This document shows positions 25,282-34,120 of a stretch of 64,000 nucleotides of DNA, one piece after another. The stretch is from Bacillus sp. Cs-700 (GTDB lineage Bacteria; Bacillota; Bacilli; Bacillales; Guptibacillaceae). Where the stretch lies: NCBI RefSeq assembly GCF_011082085.1, contig NZ_CP041063.1, positions 4,078,001 to 4,142,000 of the forward strand. Reading direction: 5' to 3'. The notes under the pieces are model-generated. The model saw only the letters and a list, made by a program, of their open reading frames with translations, was not told the DNA's origin and did no database searches. Position 1 is the stretch's first letter; each line of letters opens with the position of its first letter. The translations under genes were made by a program, and so were the position numbers.

Positions 25282-25296
25282 ATGAAAGCGGTTGAA
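25282..25296 (+). promoter_or_regulatory. cre-like site (CcpA)
   Basis: ATGAAAGCGGTTGAA fits the loose cre consensus WTGNAANCGNWNNCW with one mismatch near the 3' end. It lies downstream of the promoter where CcpA roadblocks are common. Tentative. Confidence 0.45.
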
Positions 25297-25310
25297 AGGA
25301 GAAGATATCC

Positions 25311-25808
25311 ATGTTGAAAAAACTATTTGGTAAAAAAGAAAAACCTTCTGAAGAGGTTATTTATGCTCCATTAAACGGTAAGGTTGTTGAACTTGAAACG
25401 GTTCCTGATCCGACATTTTCACAAAAAATGATGGGAGACGGTGTTGCGATCGAACCGACAGATGGCAAAGTTGTATCACCGGTAAACGGTAAGGTTATTC
25501 AATTTTTCCACACAAAGCATGCTGTTGGGATTGAGTCTGAATCAGGTCTTGAGATTTTGATCCACGTTGGACTTGAAACAGTTGGCATGGGTGGCGAAGG
25601 TTTTGAAGGTCATGTGAAAGAAGGCGACAAAGTAAAAGTTGGCGATCCACTTATTACCGTTGACCTTGATCTTGTGAAAGAAAAAGCAGCAAGTACCATT
25701 ACACCTGTCATTATTACGAACGCAGATGTTCTTGAAAATGTTGAGAAGAAATACTCAGCTGGTGCTTCAAATGAAACAGAAATTATGACGACGAAAGTAA
25801 AAGTTTAA
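25311..25808 (+). CDS. PTS EIIA component, glucose (Crr) type
   Basis: A 165-residue EIIA-Glc-like protein with a short basic N-terminal extension ([11 protein letters not shown]). His70 in [10 protein letters not shown] and His85 in ILIHVGLET match the paired active-site histidines of Crr. It passes phosphate from HPr to the EIIB domain of the next gene. Many Bacillus tre operons lack a dedicated EIIA and borrow one from another permease, so its inclusion here makes this operon self-contained. First gene after the TreR operators. Confidence 0.92.
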   Translation: MLKKLFGKKEKPSEEVIYAPLNGKVVELETVPDPTFSQKMMGDGVAIEPTDGKVVSPVNGKVIQFFHTKHAVGIESESGLEILIHVGLETVGMGGEGFEGHVKEGDKVKVGDPLITVDLDLVKEKAASTITPVIITNADVLENVEKKYSAGASNETEIMTTKVKV

Positions 25809-25817
25809 AGGAATGTA

Positions 25818-25866
25818 ACTTAGAGAGCACTGCTCAACGTGTTCTCTAAGTAAATAGCTTTTTTTA
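25818..25866 (+). terminator. intra-operon hairpin between IIA and IIBC genes
   Basis: ACTTAGAGAGCAC (25818-25830) pairs with GTGTTCTCTAAGT (25839-25851); a T-run starts nine bases later. The spacing from hairpin to T-run is long, so it may act as a partial terminator or mRNA processing/stability element. Confidence 0.55.
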
Positions 25867-25883
25867 CTAAGGGGGAAGAAAAC

Positions 25884-27287
25884 ATGGCAATTAATCGAGA
25901 GTCTGTTGAACACATTCTTGAAGCCATTGGTGGAAAAGAAAATATTTCGACCGCCACACATTGTGTGACTCGTCTGCGTCTTGTCTTACATGATGAAAGT
26001 AAAGTTGATACAAAAGCATTAGAAGAGAACGAACTTGTGAAAGGATCATTTTCGGCTAATGGACAGTTCCAGGTAGTTATTGGACAGGGAACGGTTGATA
26101 AAGTATTTAAGATTTTTGCAGAGTTGGCAGAAATTGAAAGCGCGTCCAAACAGGATGTAAAGGATGCGGCTGCAAGCAAACAAAACATTCTTCAGCGCGG
26201 CGTGAAGACGCTAGCCGACATTTTTATTCCGATTTTACCTGCGATTGTAACTGCTGGCTTGCTTCTTGGGATTAATAATATTCTCACAGCACCAGATATT
26301 TTCTTTAGCGATCCGCTTGTCGAAGTGTATCCGCAATGGGCAGATTTGGCGAGTATTATTAACCTGATTGCCAATACAGCCTTCGTCTTTTTACCAGGTC
26401 TGATCGGTTGGTCAGCCGCCAAGCAATTTGGTGGAAGCCCACTGCTCGGTATTGTGCTTGGTCTCATTCTCGTTCATCCGGACTTACTGAATGCGTGGGC
26501 ATACGGTGAGGCAGATGATATTCCAACGTGGAACTTGTTTGGACTTGAAATTGAGAAAATCGGCTATCAAGGTCAAGTGTTACCAGTACTTGTTTCAGCG
26601 TATATCTTAGCGAAAATCGAAACGTTCTTAAATAAACGAATACCAGATTCGATTCAGATGTTGATCGTGGCGCCTGTAGCGTTACTTGTTACTGGTTTTC
26701 TTGCATTTACACTAATTGGTCCCGTAACATTCTGGATTGCAAATCTCTTAACTGATGGCTTTATTGGCTTGTTTGATTTTGCGCCAGCCATCGGTGGACT
26801 AGTCTATGGTGCCTTGTATGCACCGCTCGTTATTACAGGGATGCACCACACGTTTCTTGCCGTCGACCTACAGTTAATTGGTAGTACAGGCAGTACGTTC
26901 TTATGGCCGATGCTAGCTCTATCCAATATTGCGCAAGGTGCAGCTGCACTTGCGATGATGCTTATTACTCGTAATGAGAAAACAAAAGGTCTTGCCGGAA
27001 CGTCAGCCGTGTCTGCCTTTCTTGGTGTGACCGAGCCAGCTTTGTTTGGAGTAAACTTACGCTTTAAATTTCCATTCTTCGCTGCAATCATCGGATCAGC
27101 GATCGCTGGTCTTGTGATTACCGTTAGTGGTGTTGAAGCTACATCAATTGGTGTAGGCGGTATACCAGGATTCCTTTCCATTTTTAAAGAATACTGGGGT
27201 GCTTTCTTTACAGGTATGGCTATTGTACTTGTTGTGCCATTTGTTTTAACATTCTTATATGGAAAAGTAAGAAAAGTAAGCGAGTAA
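25884..27287 (+). CDS. treP: PTS trehalose-specific EIIBC
   Basis: A 467-residue fused permease. The EIIB domain (residues 1-80) has the phosphocysteine Cys27 in THCVTRLRL; a linker leads to the EIIC membrane domain with about ten helices from residue 110, including GVTEPALFGVNLRFKFP, the conserved substrate-site loop of the glucose superfamily. Trehalose specificity follows from the gene next door (trehalose-6-phosphate hydrolase) and TreR. A fused IIA domain is absent, consistent with the separate IIA at 25311. AAGGGGGAAG precedes the ATG. Confidence 0.93.
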   Translation: MAINRESVEHILEAIGGKENISTATHCVTRLRLVLHDESKVDTKALEENELVKGSFSANGQFQVVIGQGTVDKVFKIFAELAEIESASKQDVKDAAASKQNILQRGVKTLADIFIPILPAIVTAGLLLGINNILTAPDIFFSDPLVEVYPQWADLASIINLIANTAFVFLPGLIGWSAAKQFGGSPLLGIVLGLILVHPDLLNAWAYGEADDIPTWNLFGLEIEKIGYQGQVLPVLVSAYILAKIETFLNKRIPDSIQMLIVAPVALLVTGFLAFTLIGPVTFWIANLLTDGFIGLFDFAPAIGGLVYGALYAPLVITGMHHTFLAVDLQLIGSTGSTFLWPMLALSNIAQGAAALAMMLITRNEKTKGLAGTSAVSAFLGVTEPALFGVNLRFKFPFFAAIIGSAIAGLVITVSGVEATSIGVGGIPGFLSIFKEYWGAFFTGMAIVLVVPFVLTFLYGKVRKVSE

Positions 27288-27290
27288 AGA

Positions 27291-27345
27291 AAAGGAGCGA
27301 TATCATTAGGTGCGTAAGAGCTCCAATGGTATCGCCTTTGTTTTT
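27291..27345 (+). terminator. hairpin between treP and treA
   Basis: AAAGGAGCGATATCATT (from 27291) pairs with AATGGTATCGCCTTT (27325-27339), followed by GTTTTT. It probably attenuates transcription or sets relative levels of treA within the operon. Confidence 0.65.
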
Positions 27346-27378
27346 GACTGTTTAATCTAACAATAGGAGTGGAATCAG

Positions 27379-29067
27379 ATGCAACCATGGTGGAAAAAAT
27401 CCGTTGTTTATCAAATTTATCCAAAAAGCTTTAATGATACAACAGGTAGTGGAACGGGAGACATTCAGGGGATTATTGAAAAGCTTGATTATTTAAAAGA
27501 GCTTGGAGTAGATGTTGTTTGGTTAACGCCGATCTATGATTCTCCTCAAAATGATAATGGTTACGACATTCGTGATTATTTTAGTATTTATGAAGAGTAT
27601 GGCACGATGGAAGACTTTGATCGTCTTTTAAAAGAAGCTCATGCAAGAGATATAAAGATTATTATGGACATTGTCGTAAACCACACATCAACAGAACACC
27701 AGTGGTTCGTAGAATCTCGTAAATCAAAGGATAATCCTTATCGTGATTATTACATTTGGAAAGACGGTGTTGATGGAGCGGAACCGACAAACTGGCAGTC
27801 AAAGTTTGGCGGCAATGCATGGCAGTTCGATAAGGAAACGGGTCAATATTATTTACATCTTTTTGATGTTACTCAGGCTGATCTAAATTGGGAAAATGAG
27901 AAAGTGCGCGATGAAGTGTATGATATGATGACATTCTGGTTTGAAAAGGGAGTAGATGGCTTTAGACTTGATGTCATTAACCTGATCTCGAAAAATCAAA
28001 ACTTCCCGAATGATGATGGGTCTGTCGCCCCTGGGGACGGACGCAAATTCTATACAGATGGTCCTCGCGCTCATGAATTCATGAACGAAATGAATCGCAA
28101 CGTCTTTATGAAGTATAACAGCATGACAGTAGGCGAGATGTCGTCTACTACAATTGAAGACTGCATTCAATATTCGAACCCTGAGCGCAATGAATTAAGT
28201 ATGACGTTCAATTTCCACCATCTAAAAGTCGACTACCCTAACGGAGAGAAATGGTCTGTAGCGGCTTTTGATTTCTTAAAGCTTAAAGAGATTCTTTCCA
28301 CATGGCAAACAGAAATGATCAAAGGTGGCGGGTGGAATGCGCTCTTCTGGTGCAATCATGACCAGCCTCGCATCGTATCGCGCTATGGAAATGACGGAGA
28401 GTACAGACGAGAATCAGCTAAAATGCTCGCTACCACGATGCACCTGATGCAGGGTACTCCTTATATTTACCAGGGAGAAGAAATTGGGATGACAAACCCT
28501 AAGTTTGACGCAATTTCTTCTTATCGTGATGTAGAGTCATTGAATATTTTCTCGATTTTAAAAGAGGAAAAAGGATATAGTGAGGAAGAAGTTCTTGAGA
28601 TTTTACGCCATAAATCAAGAGACAACTCCAGAACGCCTGTGCAATGGACGCCTGAACCTCATGCTGGATTTACGACAGGGGAACCGTGGATTCCGGTCGC
28701 GAAAAACTATGAAGATATTAATGTAGAAGATACCTTGAAAGAAAGAAATTCCGTATTTGATCACTACCAAAAGCTGATTTCATTAAGAAAGAGTGTCGAT
28801 CTCATCACATATGGAGATTATGAACTCCTTTTAGCGGAAGATCCTCAACTATTCGCTTATGTTCGTAATGGAGAGAATGAAAAGTTACTTGTCATTAATA
28901 ATTTCTATGAAACAGAAGCAACCTTTGAACTGCCGTCCCATATTGAAGTAGATGGGTATCATGCAGAGGTATTGATTTCAAACTACGAAGATTCTCCATC
29001 AACCTTTAAGAAAGTGACGTTACGACCATATGAGTCGGTCGCTTATCATCTAACTGAGACAAGGTGA
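27379..29067 (+). CDS. treA: alpha,alpha-phosphotrehalase (trehalose-6-phosphate hydrolase)
   Basis: A 562-residue GH13 enzyme that hydrolyses trehalose-6-phosphate to glucose and glucose-6-phosphate in the cytoplasm. GH13 regions are all visible: DIVVNHTS (region I), DGFRLDVINLI with the nucleophile Asp (region II), VGEMSS with the acid/base Glu (region III) and WCNHDQPR with the third Asp (region IV). The N-terminus MQPWWKKSVVYQIYPKSFNDT is characteristic. AGGAG precedes the ATG, and treR starts four bases after its stop. Confidence 0.96.
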   Translation: MQPWWKKSVVYQIYPKSFNDTTGSGTGDIQGIIEKLDYLKELGVDVVWLTPIYDSPQNDNGYDIRDYFSIYEEYGTMEDFDRLLKEAHARDIKIIMDIVVNHTSTEHQWFVESRKSKDNPYRDYYIWKDGVDGAEPTNWQSKFGGNAWQFDKETGQYYLHLFDVTQADLNWENEKVRDEVYDMMTFWFEKGVDGFRLDVINLISKNQNFPNDDGSVAPGDGRKFYTDGPRAHEFMNEMNRNVFMKYNSMTVGEMSSTTIEDCIQYSNPERNELSMTFNFHHLKVDYPNGEKWSVAAFDFLKLKEILSTWQTEMIKGGGWNALFWCNHDQPRIVSRYGNDGEYRRESAKMLATTMHLMQGTPYIYQGEEIGMTNPKFDAISSYRDVESLNIFSILKEEKGYSEEEVLEILRHKSRDNSRTPVQWTPEPHAGFTTGEPWIPVAKNYEDINVEDTLKERNSVFDHYQKLISLRKSVDLITYGDYELLLAEDPQLFAYVRNGENEKLLVINNFYETEATFELPSHIEVDGYHAEVLISNYEDSPSTFKKVTLRPYESVAYHLTETR

Positions 29068-29071
29068 GTCT

Positions 29072-29791
29072 ATGAAGCAAACGAAGTATCAGCAAATTTA
29101 CAATGATCTCTCTGAGAATATTCGAAACGGAACCTATAAGCCGAATAGTAAATTGCCATCTGAGCATGAGCTTGCAGAAACCTATGGCACATCAAGGGAG
29201 ACCATTCGCAAAGCGTTAAATTTACTATCTCAGAACGGGATGATTCAAAAAATTAAAGCAAGAGGATCGGTCGTTCTTGACTTAAATCGCTATGAATTTC
29301 CTGTTTCGGGACTTGTGAGCTTCAAAGAAATTTCGGAAAAGATGAACCGATCATCAAGAACAATCGTTCATCATCTTGAAAAAAAGTTACCTGAGGAATG
29401 GATTCGCGAACAACTTGAGCTTGAAGCAGGGGCAGAAGTTTGGCACGTCCTCCGTGCTCGCGAGATTGAGGGCGAAAAAATTATCTTAGATCGCGACTTT
29501 TTTTCTGCTAAGTGGGTACCTGAACTGACACGAACGATTTGTGAGAATTCAATCTACGATTATTTGGAAAATGATCTTGGTCTTTCCGTAAGCTATGCAA
29601 AAAAGGAAATTGTCGTAGAAGAGGCTGACGAAGAGGATCGACGGTATCTAGATTTGCATGATTACAAACATGTGGTGGTCGTTCGAAATTACGTTTATTT
29701 AAATGATACAACATTAATTGAATATACCGAATCACGACACCGTCTAGATAAATTTCGATTTGTCGATTTTGCAAGACGTGAAAAACAATAA
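29072..29791 (+). CDS. treR: GntR-family trehalose operon repressor
   Basis: A 239-residue regulator with an N-terminal winged helix (KYQQIYNDLSENIRNGTYKPNSKLPSEHELAETYGTSRETIRKAL, split over residues 4-50) and a UTRA effector domain (residues 90-235) like B. subtilis TreR. It is expected to bind the two operators at 25219-25270 and to release them with trehalose-6-phosphate. It closes the operon, giving autoregulation. Confidence 0.93.
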   Translation: MKQTKYQQIYNDLSENIRNGTYKPNSKLPSEHELAETYGTSRETIRKALNLLSQNGMIQKIKARGSVVLDLNRYEFPVSGLVSFKEISEKMNRSSRTIVHHLEKKLPEEWIREQLELEAGAEVWHVLRAREIEGEKIILDRDFFSAKWVPELTRTICENSIYDYLENDLGLSVSYAKKEIVVEEADEEDRRYLDLHDYKHVVVVRNYVYLNDTTLIEYTESRHRLDKFRFVDFARREKQ

Positions 29792-29796
29792 AGAGG

Positions 29797-29824
29797 GCGC
29801 TCCAATAAAATGGAGCGCTTTTTA
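29797..29824 (+). terminator. terminator of the trehalose operon
   Basis: GCGCTCCA (29797-29804), loop ATAAAA, TGGAGCGC (29811-29818) and a T-run. Confidence 0.92.
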
Positions 29825-29909
29825 ATGTTCTTTTTACTATGAGGGAAGGAAACCTTACTCTATTCTCGAATGGAGAATGGTGTCGGAAAACACGAGAGGA
29901 GCGATCACA

Positions 29910-30398
29910 TTGAACGTAACCGAAAAAAAGATTACACTCACGAAAGTGGCATCTCACCATCTTACATCGTTAAAGCAATTTACCCTACATGAACATCAGC
30001 TCGCTTTCACTTCAATGCCGATGCCTGCCTACGAAAAATGTATGCGCGACCCTAATCGTTTACCTGTAGCAATTATGGAAGGCGTTCGAACGGTTGGTTT
30101 TTTTGTTCTCGATCAAGGGGACGATGTTTTCTCGTATACAACTCGTCCAAATGCGATTTTATTAAGAGCGTACTCAATCAACTTACCAGATCAAGGGCGT
30201 GGTATTGCGAAAGCATCTCTTCGACAATTAAAGCCATTTGTAGAGAAACATCTTTCTGACTGTAGAGAAGTCGTGCTTGGTGTAAATGAAAATAATCCTT
30301 CAGCCAAAAAAGTCTACATAGAGGCTGGATTTATTAACACAGGCGAGCAGAAAATGGGGCGCTCAGGTCCTCAGGCGATTCTAAAATTTCTCATGTAA
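29910..30398 (+). CDS. GNAT family N-acetyltransferase
   Basis: A 162-residue GNAT protein. The acetyl-CoA pyrophosphate loop is in LPDQGRGIAKASLRQL, followed by the beta-5/alpha-4 motif GVNENNPSAKKVYIEAGF. The TTG at 29910 lies nine bases after GAGAGGA, so it is preferred over an in-frame ATG at 29877. The acceptor is unknown. Stands alone. Confidence 0.82.
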   Translation: MNVTEKKITLTKVASHHLTSLKQFTLHEHQLAFTSMPMPAYEKCMRDPNRLPVAIMEGVRTVGFFVLDQGDDVFSYTTRPNAILLRAYSINLPDQGRGIAKASLRQLKPFVEKHLSDCREVVLGVNENNPSAKKVYIEAGFINTGEQKMGRSGPQAILKFLM

Positions 30399-30471
30399 TC
30401 TTCTTGAGCTCCGCACACTCATAAAAGCTAGTTGCATGTTAAAAGAGATGTATGGAAAGGAGAGGTACAGC

Positions 30472-31554
30472 GTGTGGTATGATACGCCAGTAAGTTCAAT
30501 GTTAAACATAACCTATCCGATTGTTCAGGCAGGAATGGCGGGCGGTGTGACGACACCGCAGTTAGTTGCTTCCGTCTCAAACGCCGGAGGACTCGGAAGC
30601 TTAGGGGCAGGCTATATGAAACCTGAACAGATGAAGAAGGCAATAAGGGATATTAAACGGCTCACTCCGAAACCTTTTGCGGTTAATTTATTTATTCCAG
30701 AAGACGATCCGTCTTCGGAAGTGAGTATTGCAAACGTGCAAGTAAAGCTTCAACACTATGAGGACCAACTCGGTATTTCTGATCTAGAACGTAAGAGGAA
30801 GACGTTTGTAGAAACTCAAAAAGAATATCAAGATAAGCTTCAGATTATTATTGATGAAGCCATTCAAGTATGCAGTTTTACCTTCGGGGTCCCTTCTATA
30901 AAAGATGTTCAGCGTCTAAAAAAAGAGAAAGTGATTTTAGTTGGAACAGCTACGACTGTAAAAGAAGCGATTATCAATGAGAAAAGTGGAATGGATCTTG
31001 TTGTTATGCAAGGAATGGAAGCAGGCGGTCACCGCGGAACGTTTGCTGGTGATTTTCAAGCTTCACTGATTGGCAGTGCTTCACTTATTCCTCAAACGGT
31101 CGATGCTATTCAAATTCCTGTTATTGCGGCAGGGGGGATTATGGACGGAAGAGGGATTCTTAGTATGCTCGCTCTTGGGGCAGATGCTGTTCAAATGGGC
31201 ACAGCGTTTGTAACATGTCAGGAAAGTGGTGCAAATCCAGTTCACCAACATGCCATCTTAACTAGTACAGAAGATCAGACAGTTGTAACGCCGGTGTTTA
31301 GTGGGAAGCCTGCACGTGGCATAAATAATGATTTCGTTGCTGAGATGGCGGACCAAAACGATTTACCGGGATACCCGACGTTAAATACGTTAACGAAAGA
31401 AGTAAGAAAACAAGCAGCGATTCAGAACCGTCCAGAGTGGATGTCGCTATGGTCAGGGCAAAGCCCGCGTCTTAGCACATCGAAATCTGTGGAGGAAATC
31501 ATCGATTGTAGCGTGAAACAAGTGACGGACATTTTGGAGAGGTTAACGACATAA
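30472..31554 (+). CDS. nitronate monooxygenase (2-nitropropane dioxygenase-like)
   Basis: A 360-residue FMN-dependent TIM-barrel enzyme. Signatures: PIVQAGMAGGVTTPQLVASVSNAGGLGSLGAG at the N-terminus, the active-site MEAGGHRG with the catalytic His, then PVIAAGGIMDGRG and ALGADAVQMGTAFV forming the FMN phosphate site. The family oxidises toxic alkyl nitronates such as propionate-3-nitronate. GTG at 30472 follows AAGGAGAGG; ATG codons at 30436 and 30448 precede that site. Confidence 0.9.
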   Translation: MWYDTPVSSMLNITYPIVQAGMAGGVTTPQLVASVSNAGGLGSLGAGYMKPEQMKKAIRDIKRLTPKPFAVNLFIPEDDPSSEVSIANVQVKLQHYEDQLGISDLERKRKTFVETQKEYQDKLQIIIDEAIQVCSFTFGVPSIKDVQRLKKEKVILVGTATTVKEAIINEKSGMDLVVMQGMEAGGHRGTFAGDFQASLIGSASLIPQTVDAIQIPVIAAGGIMDGRGILSMLALGADAVQMGTAFVTCQESGANPVHQHAILTSTEDQTVVTPVFSGKPARGINNDFVAEMADQNDLPGYPTLNTLTKEVRKQAAIQNRPEWMSLWSGQSPRLSTSKSVEEIIDCSVKQVTDILERLTT

Positions 31555-31571
31555 ATGCGATAAAAATGATC

Positions 31572-31604
31572 AGGCCCCTCTCACGATGTGAGAAGGGCCT
31601 TTTC
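31572..31604 (+). terminator. intrinsic terminator
   Basis: AGGCCCCTCTCAC (31572-31584) pairs with GTGAGAAGGGCCT (31588-31600) with one mismatch region, followed by TTT. Confidence 0.8.
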
Positions 31605-31623
31605 AATGACTTGCATTGGTACG

Positions 31624-31670
31624 GCCGGTCATCTGACAGCATCTTTTATTATGAAAAGATAATGACCGGC
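31624..31670. repeat. nested inverted repeat upstream of the quinone reductase gene
   Basis: GCCGGTCAT (31624-31632) pairs with ATGACCGGC (31662-31670), and inside it ATCTTTT (31641-31647) pairs with AAAAGAT (31654-31660). No T-run follows. It lies about 115 bases before the start codon, so it may be an operator region or a small repeat element. Confidence 0.55.
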
Positions 31671-31785
31671 TGTATCATGAAGTTTAGTCATAAATCAGTC
31701 AGACAATACCTGTTTGTTTAGAAAGTTATCAGGGAAATGTAAAAAGAATAGAAAGTATGTAGCATTTCAAGGAGGACGTTTAACA

Positions 31786-32787
31786 ATGAAAGCAGTAGTG
31801 ATTAATGAGTTTGGAAAATCTTCTAAGTTTAGCATAACGAATCTCTCTACAAGAGAGTTGAAGCCAGGCGAATTGAAAATTAATGTAAAAGCAACAAGTG
31901 TTAATCCAGTTGACACAAAGGTTCGTTCTGGTCAAGCTGAAGCATTTGCACCAGAGTTTCCAGCGGTTCTCCATGGTGATGTCGCCGGTATTGTAGAGGA
32001 AGCATACGAAGGAAGCCCTTTTCAAAAGGGTGATGAAGTGTATGCCTGTGCAGGTGGTGTAAAAGGTCTTGACGGAGCTCTTCGAGAACAAATGATTGTC
32101 GACCAAAAGCTCGTTGCAAGGAAGCCTGAACGATTATCGATGAAAGAAGCTGCAGCACTACCGTTAGTCTCCATTACAGCATGGGAAGCCCTTGTGGACC
32201 GCATGAACGTGCAGCCAGGTCAAAGCGTTCTTATCCATGGTGCAACGGGTGGCGTCGGGCACATCGCCATTCAGCTTGCGAAATCATTAGGAGCAATTGT
32301 GTACACGACGGCGTCTACTTCAGAGAAAATGAAAATCGGTCAAGATCTTGGAGCAGATTATGCGATCAACTATAAAGAAACAACCGTAGATGAATATGTA
32401 AAGCAGTATACAGATGGCAAAGGATTTGATGCAGTTTTTGATACTGTAGGCGGTGGGAATATGGAAAAGGCGTTCCAGGCAGTGAGGAACGGTGGACAAG
32501 TTGCCTGTATCGTTGGTAGCGGTGAGCATGATATGACACCACTGTATGTGAAAAGTGCTACATATCATGGCGTGTTAATGCTCATTCCGATGCTAACTAA
32601 TGAAGGAAGAGAGCACCATGGTGAAATCTTAACGAGCGTAGCGCGAATGGTAGACCATGGCGTACTTAAACCGGTGTTGGATGAAGAAAGTTTTACGTTC
32701 TCTACTATTGCTGAAGCACACAATCGACTTGAATCAGGAAAGACGATCGGGAAAGTTGTAGCAGAGAATGATCTTTTACAATTTTAA
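31786..32787 (+). CDS. zinc-independent quinone oxidoreductase-like medium-chain dehydrogenase
   Basis: A 333-residue MDR-superfamily protein of the NADPH:quinone reductase group. The catalytic fold shows KATSVNPVDTKVRSG, PAVLHGDVAGIVEE and GDEVYACAGG; the Rossmann domain has VLIHGATGGVGHIAIQLAK. Zinc ligands of alcohol dehydrogenases are absent. AAGGAGG precedes the ATG at 31786; the frame extends upstream without a better start. Likely reduces quinones or alpha,beta-unsaturated carbonyls. Confidence 0.88.
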   Translation: MKAVVINEFGKSSKFSITNLSTRELKPGELKINVKATSVNPVDTKVRSGQAEAFAPEFPAVLHGDVAGIVEEAYEGSPFQKGDEVYACAGGVKGLDGALREQMIVDQKLVARKPERLSMKEAAALPLVSITAWEALVDRMNVQPGQSVLIHGATGGVGHIAIQLAKSLGAIVYTTASTSEKMKIGQDLGADYAINYKETTVDEYVKQYTDGKGFDAVFDTVGGGNMEKAFQAVRNGGQVACIVGSGEHDMTPLYVKSATYHGVLMLIPMLTNEGREHHGEILTSVARMVDHGVLKPVLDEESFTFSTIAEAHNRLESGKTIGKVVAENDLLQF

Positions 32788-32808
32788 GAACGAAATAAAG
32801 ATATGACA

Positions 32809-32848
32809 AAAAGGAACCTTTCAACATGTAGAAAGGTTCCTTTTCTTT
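32809..32848. terminator. bidirectional terminator
   Basis: AAAAGGAACCTTTC (32809-32822) pairs with GAAAGGTTCCTTTT (32831-32844), between the quinone reductase gene and the convergent betaine-binding gene. Confidence 0.92.
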
Positions 32849-32880
32849 TAGATAAAGAATTCGAAGATGAAATGAGGGCG

Positions 32881-33735
32881 TTAGTTCGTCCACTCGGAGA
32901 CGAGTTCTTCGTTCTCTTCAATCCACTGCTGTGCACCTGTTTCGGCATCATCAGCGTCTTTGATCGTAGCCATTAGACTACCAAGAGAATCATCGTCCAT
33001 CTGCCAATTGTTCATCCACTCAACAATTTCAGGGTGATCGTCACTGAAATTTGTTCTTGTCATAAAAAAGATATCATCTGCTTCACCGTATACGTTCTTT
33101 GGATCTTCGAGATATTTCAAATCATATTCTGCAAAAGCCCAATGAGGGTTCCACAATGTAACGACAATGGGTTCCTCGTCTTCATAAGCTTTTTTTAATT
33201 CACTCATCATTGCAGGCCCTGAACTATCAATTAGGTCATAGTTTAAGTTATATTCTTTAAGAGCGGTACGACTCATTTCCATCAAGCTTGCACCAGGATC
33301 GATCCCGACAATTTCTTCTATGCCTAGCTCGTCTTTTTTGTCATTTAGCTCATCCATGCTCGTGATATCCATATAAGAAGGAACAACAAGTCCAAGTCCT
33401 GTACCTTCATACCATGCTTCGTGTAAGACGATATCTTCTTTGTATTCCTCGTACAATGGTTTATCCGTTGTAGGGAGCCATACTTCTGCAGCTATATCAA
33501 GATCGCCTTGTGAAAGCCCTGCCCATACAGGGGATTTCTCCATTGACTTCAGTTCAATGTCATATCCTTTATCTTCTAAAATAACTTTCCACATGTTTGA
33601 AACTGCAATGTTTTCAGCCCAGTTGTTTAAACCCAACGTTACCGTACCTTTCGATTTCTCTGCACCCTCTTCTGAACCGCTACATGCAGCCAGCGACAGT
33701 GCTACAATAACCATGATTAAAATTCCTCTCCTCAT
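32881..33735 (-). CDS. glycine betaine ABC transporter substrate-binding lipoprotein (OpuAC-like)
   Basis: A 284-residue lipoprotein: signal peptide with lipobox LSLAAC, Cys18 as the lipidated residue. The mature part is an OpuAC/ProX-type binding protein with conserved aromatic-box segments (LNNWAENIAVSNMW, DIAAEVWLPTTDKPLY, VTLWNPHWAFAEYDLKYL). It would capture glycine betaine or a related osmoprotectant. No ABC ATPase or permease lies beside it, so it must serve a transporter encoded elsewhere. The very acidic mature domain suits a saline habitat. Confidence 0.9.
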   Translation of the reverse strand: MRRGILIMVIVALSLAACSGSEEGAEKSKGTVTLGLNNWAENIAVSNMWKVILEDKGYDIELKSMEKSPVWAGLSQGDLDIAAEVWLPTTDKPLYEEYKEDIVLHEAWYEGTGLGLVVPSYMDITSMDELNDKKDELGIEEIVGIDPGASLMEMSRTALKEYNLNYDLIDSSGPAMMSELKKAYEDEEPIVVTLWNPHWAFAEYDLKYLEDPKNVYGEADDIFFMTRTNFSDDHPEIVEWMNNWQMDDDSLGSLMATIKDADDAETGAQQWIEENEELVSEWTN

Positions 33736-33768
33736 AGATACTCTCCTTTTTTTTCTCTTCTAATTTTT

Positions 33769-33786
33769 ATGTGCGAAAACGCACAT
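33769..33786. repeat. 18-bp palindrome upstream of the betaine-binding gene
   Basis: ATGTGCG-AAAA-CGCACAT (33769-33786) lies 34 bases upstream of the OpuAC-like start codon and in front of the divergent small membrane gene. No T-run follows on the minus strand, so an operator or mRNA leader hairpin is more likely than a terminator. Confidence 0.5.
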
Positions 33787-33874
33787 GTTTCTTATCATAA
33801 CAAATGTGTCACACTTTTGCAGGTTTATTACAAAATCAGGACAGTGTATGATGAGAGGTGAGGAGGGATGGCGA

Positions 33875-34069
33875 ATGATCACGATCGCAACAACGCTTAT
33901 TATCATTTTTCTTGTCATTATTTTAATTGGTACATTGATGGTTGCTGGAAAGAGTGATCCGGGGTATGGGAAGAAGGCGAAAAATACGACTGTCACTATT
34001 TCAGCCATTTATCTTTTTGTAACCGTTTTAGCGGTAGCTGGAATTGCCGTTTACGTCTATTTTATTTAA
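33875..34069 (+). CDS. small two-helix membrane protein
   Basis: A 64-residue protein with helices at about residues 3-24 and 42-63 separated by a polar loop AGKSDPGYGKKAKNTT. ATG at 33875 has AGGAGG eight bases upstream; longer versions of the frame have none. A terminator follows. No family recognised. Confidence 0.6.
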   Translation: MITIATTLIIIFLVIILIGTLMVAGKSDPGYGKKAKNTTVTISAIYLFVTVLAVAGIAVYVYFI

Positions 34070-34081
34070 ATGCTCAACCAC

Positions 34082-34120
34082 AAAATAGGGCTGAACCGGT
34101 TTTAGGTTCAGTCCTATTTT
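34082..34120. terminator. bidirectional terminator
   Basis: A 16-bp stem with one mismatch, AAAATAGGGCTGAACC (34082-34097) and GGTTCAGTCCTATTTT (34105-34120). It overlaps the last codons of the lysE-like gene. Confidence 0.88.

Noticed and set aside
26804-27424. 206-codon open frame antisense to treP
   Set aside because: It lies opposite a well-supported gene, has no ribosome binding site and no protein-like motifs.
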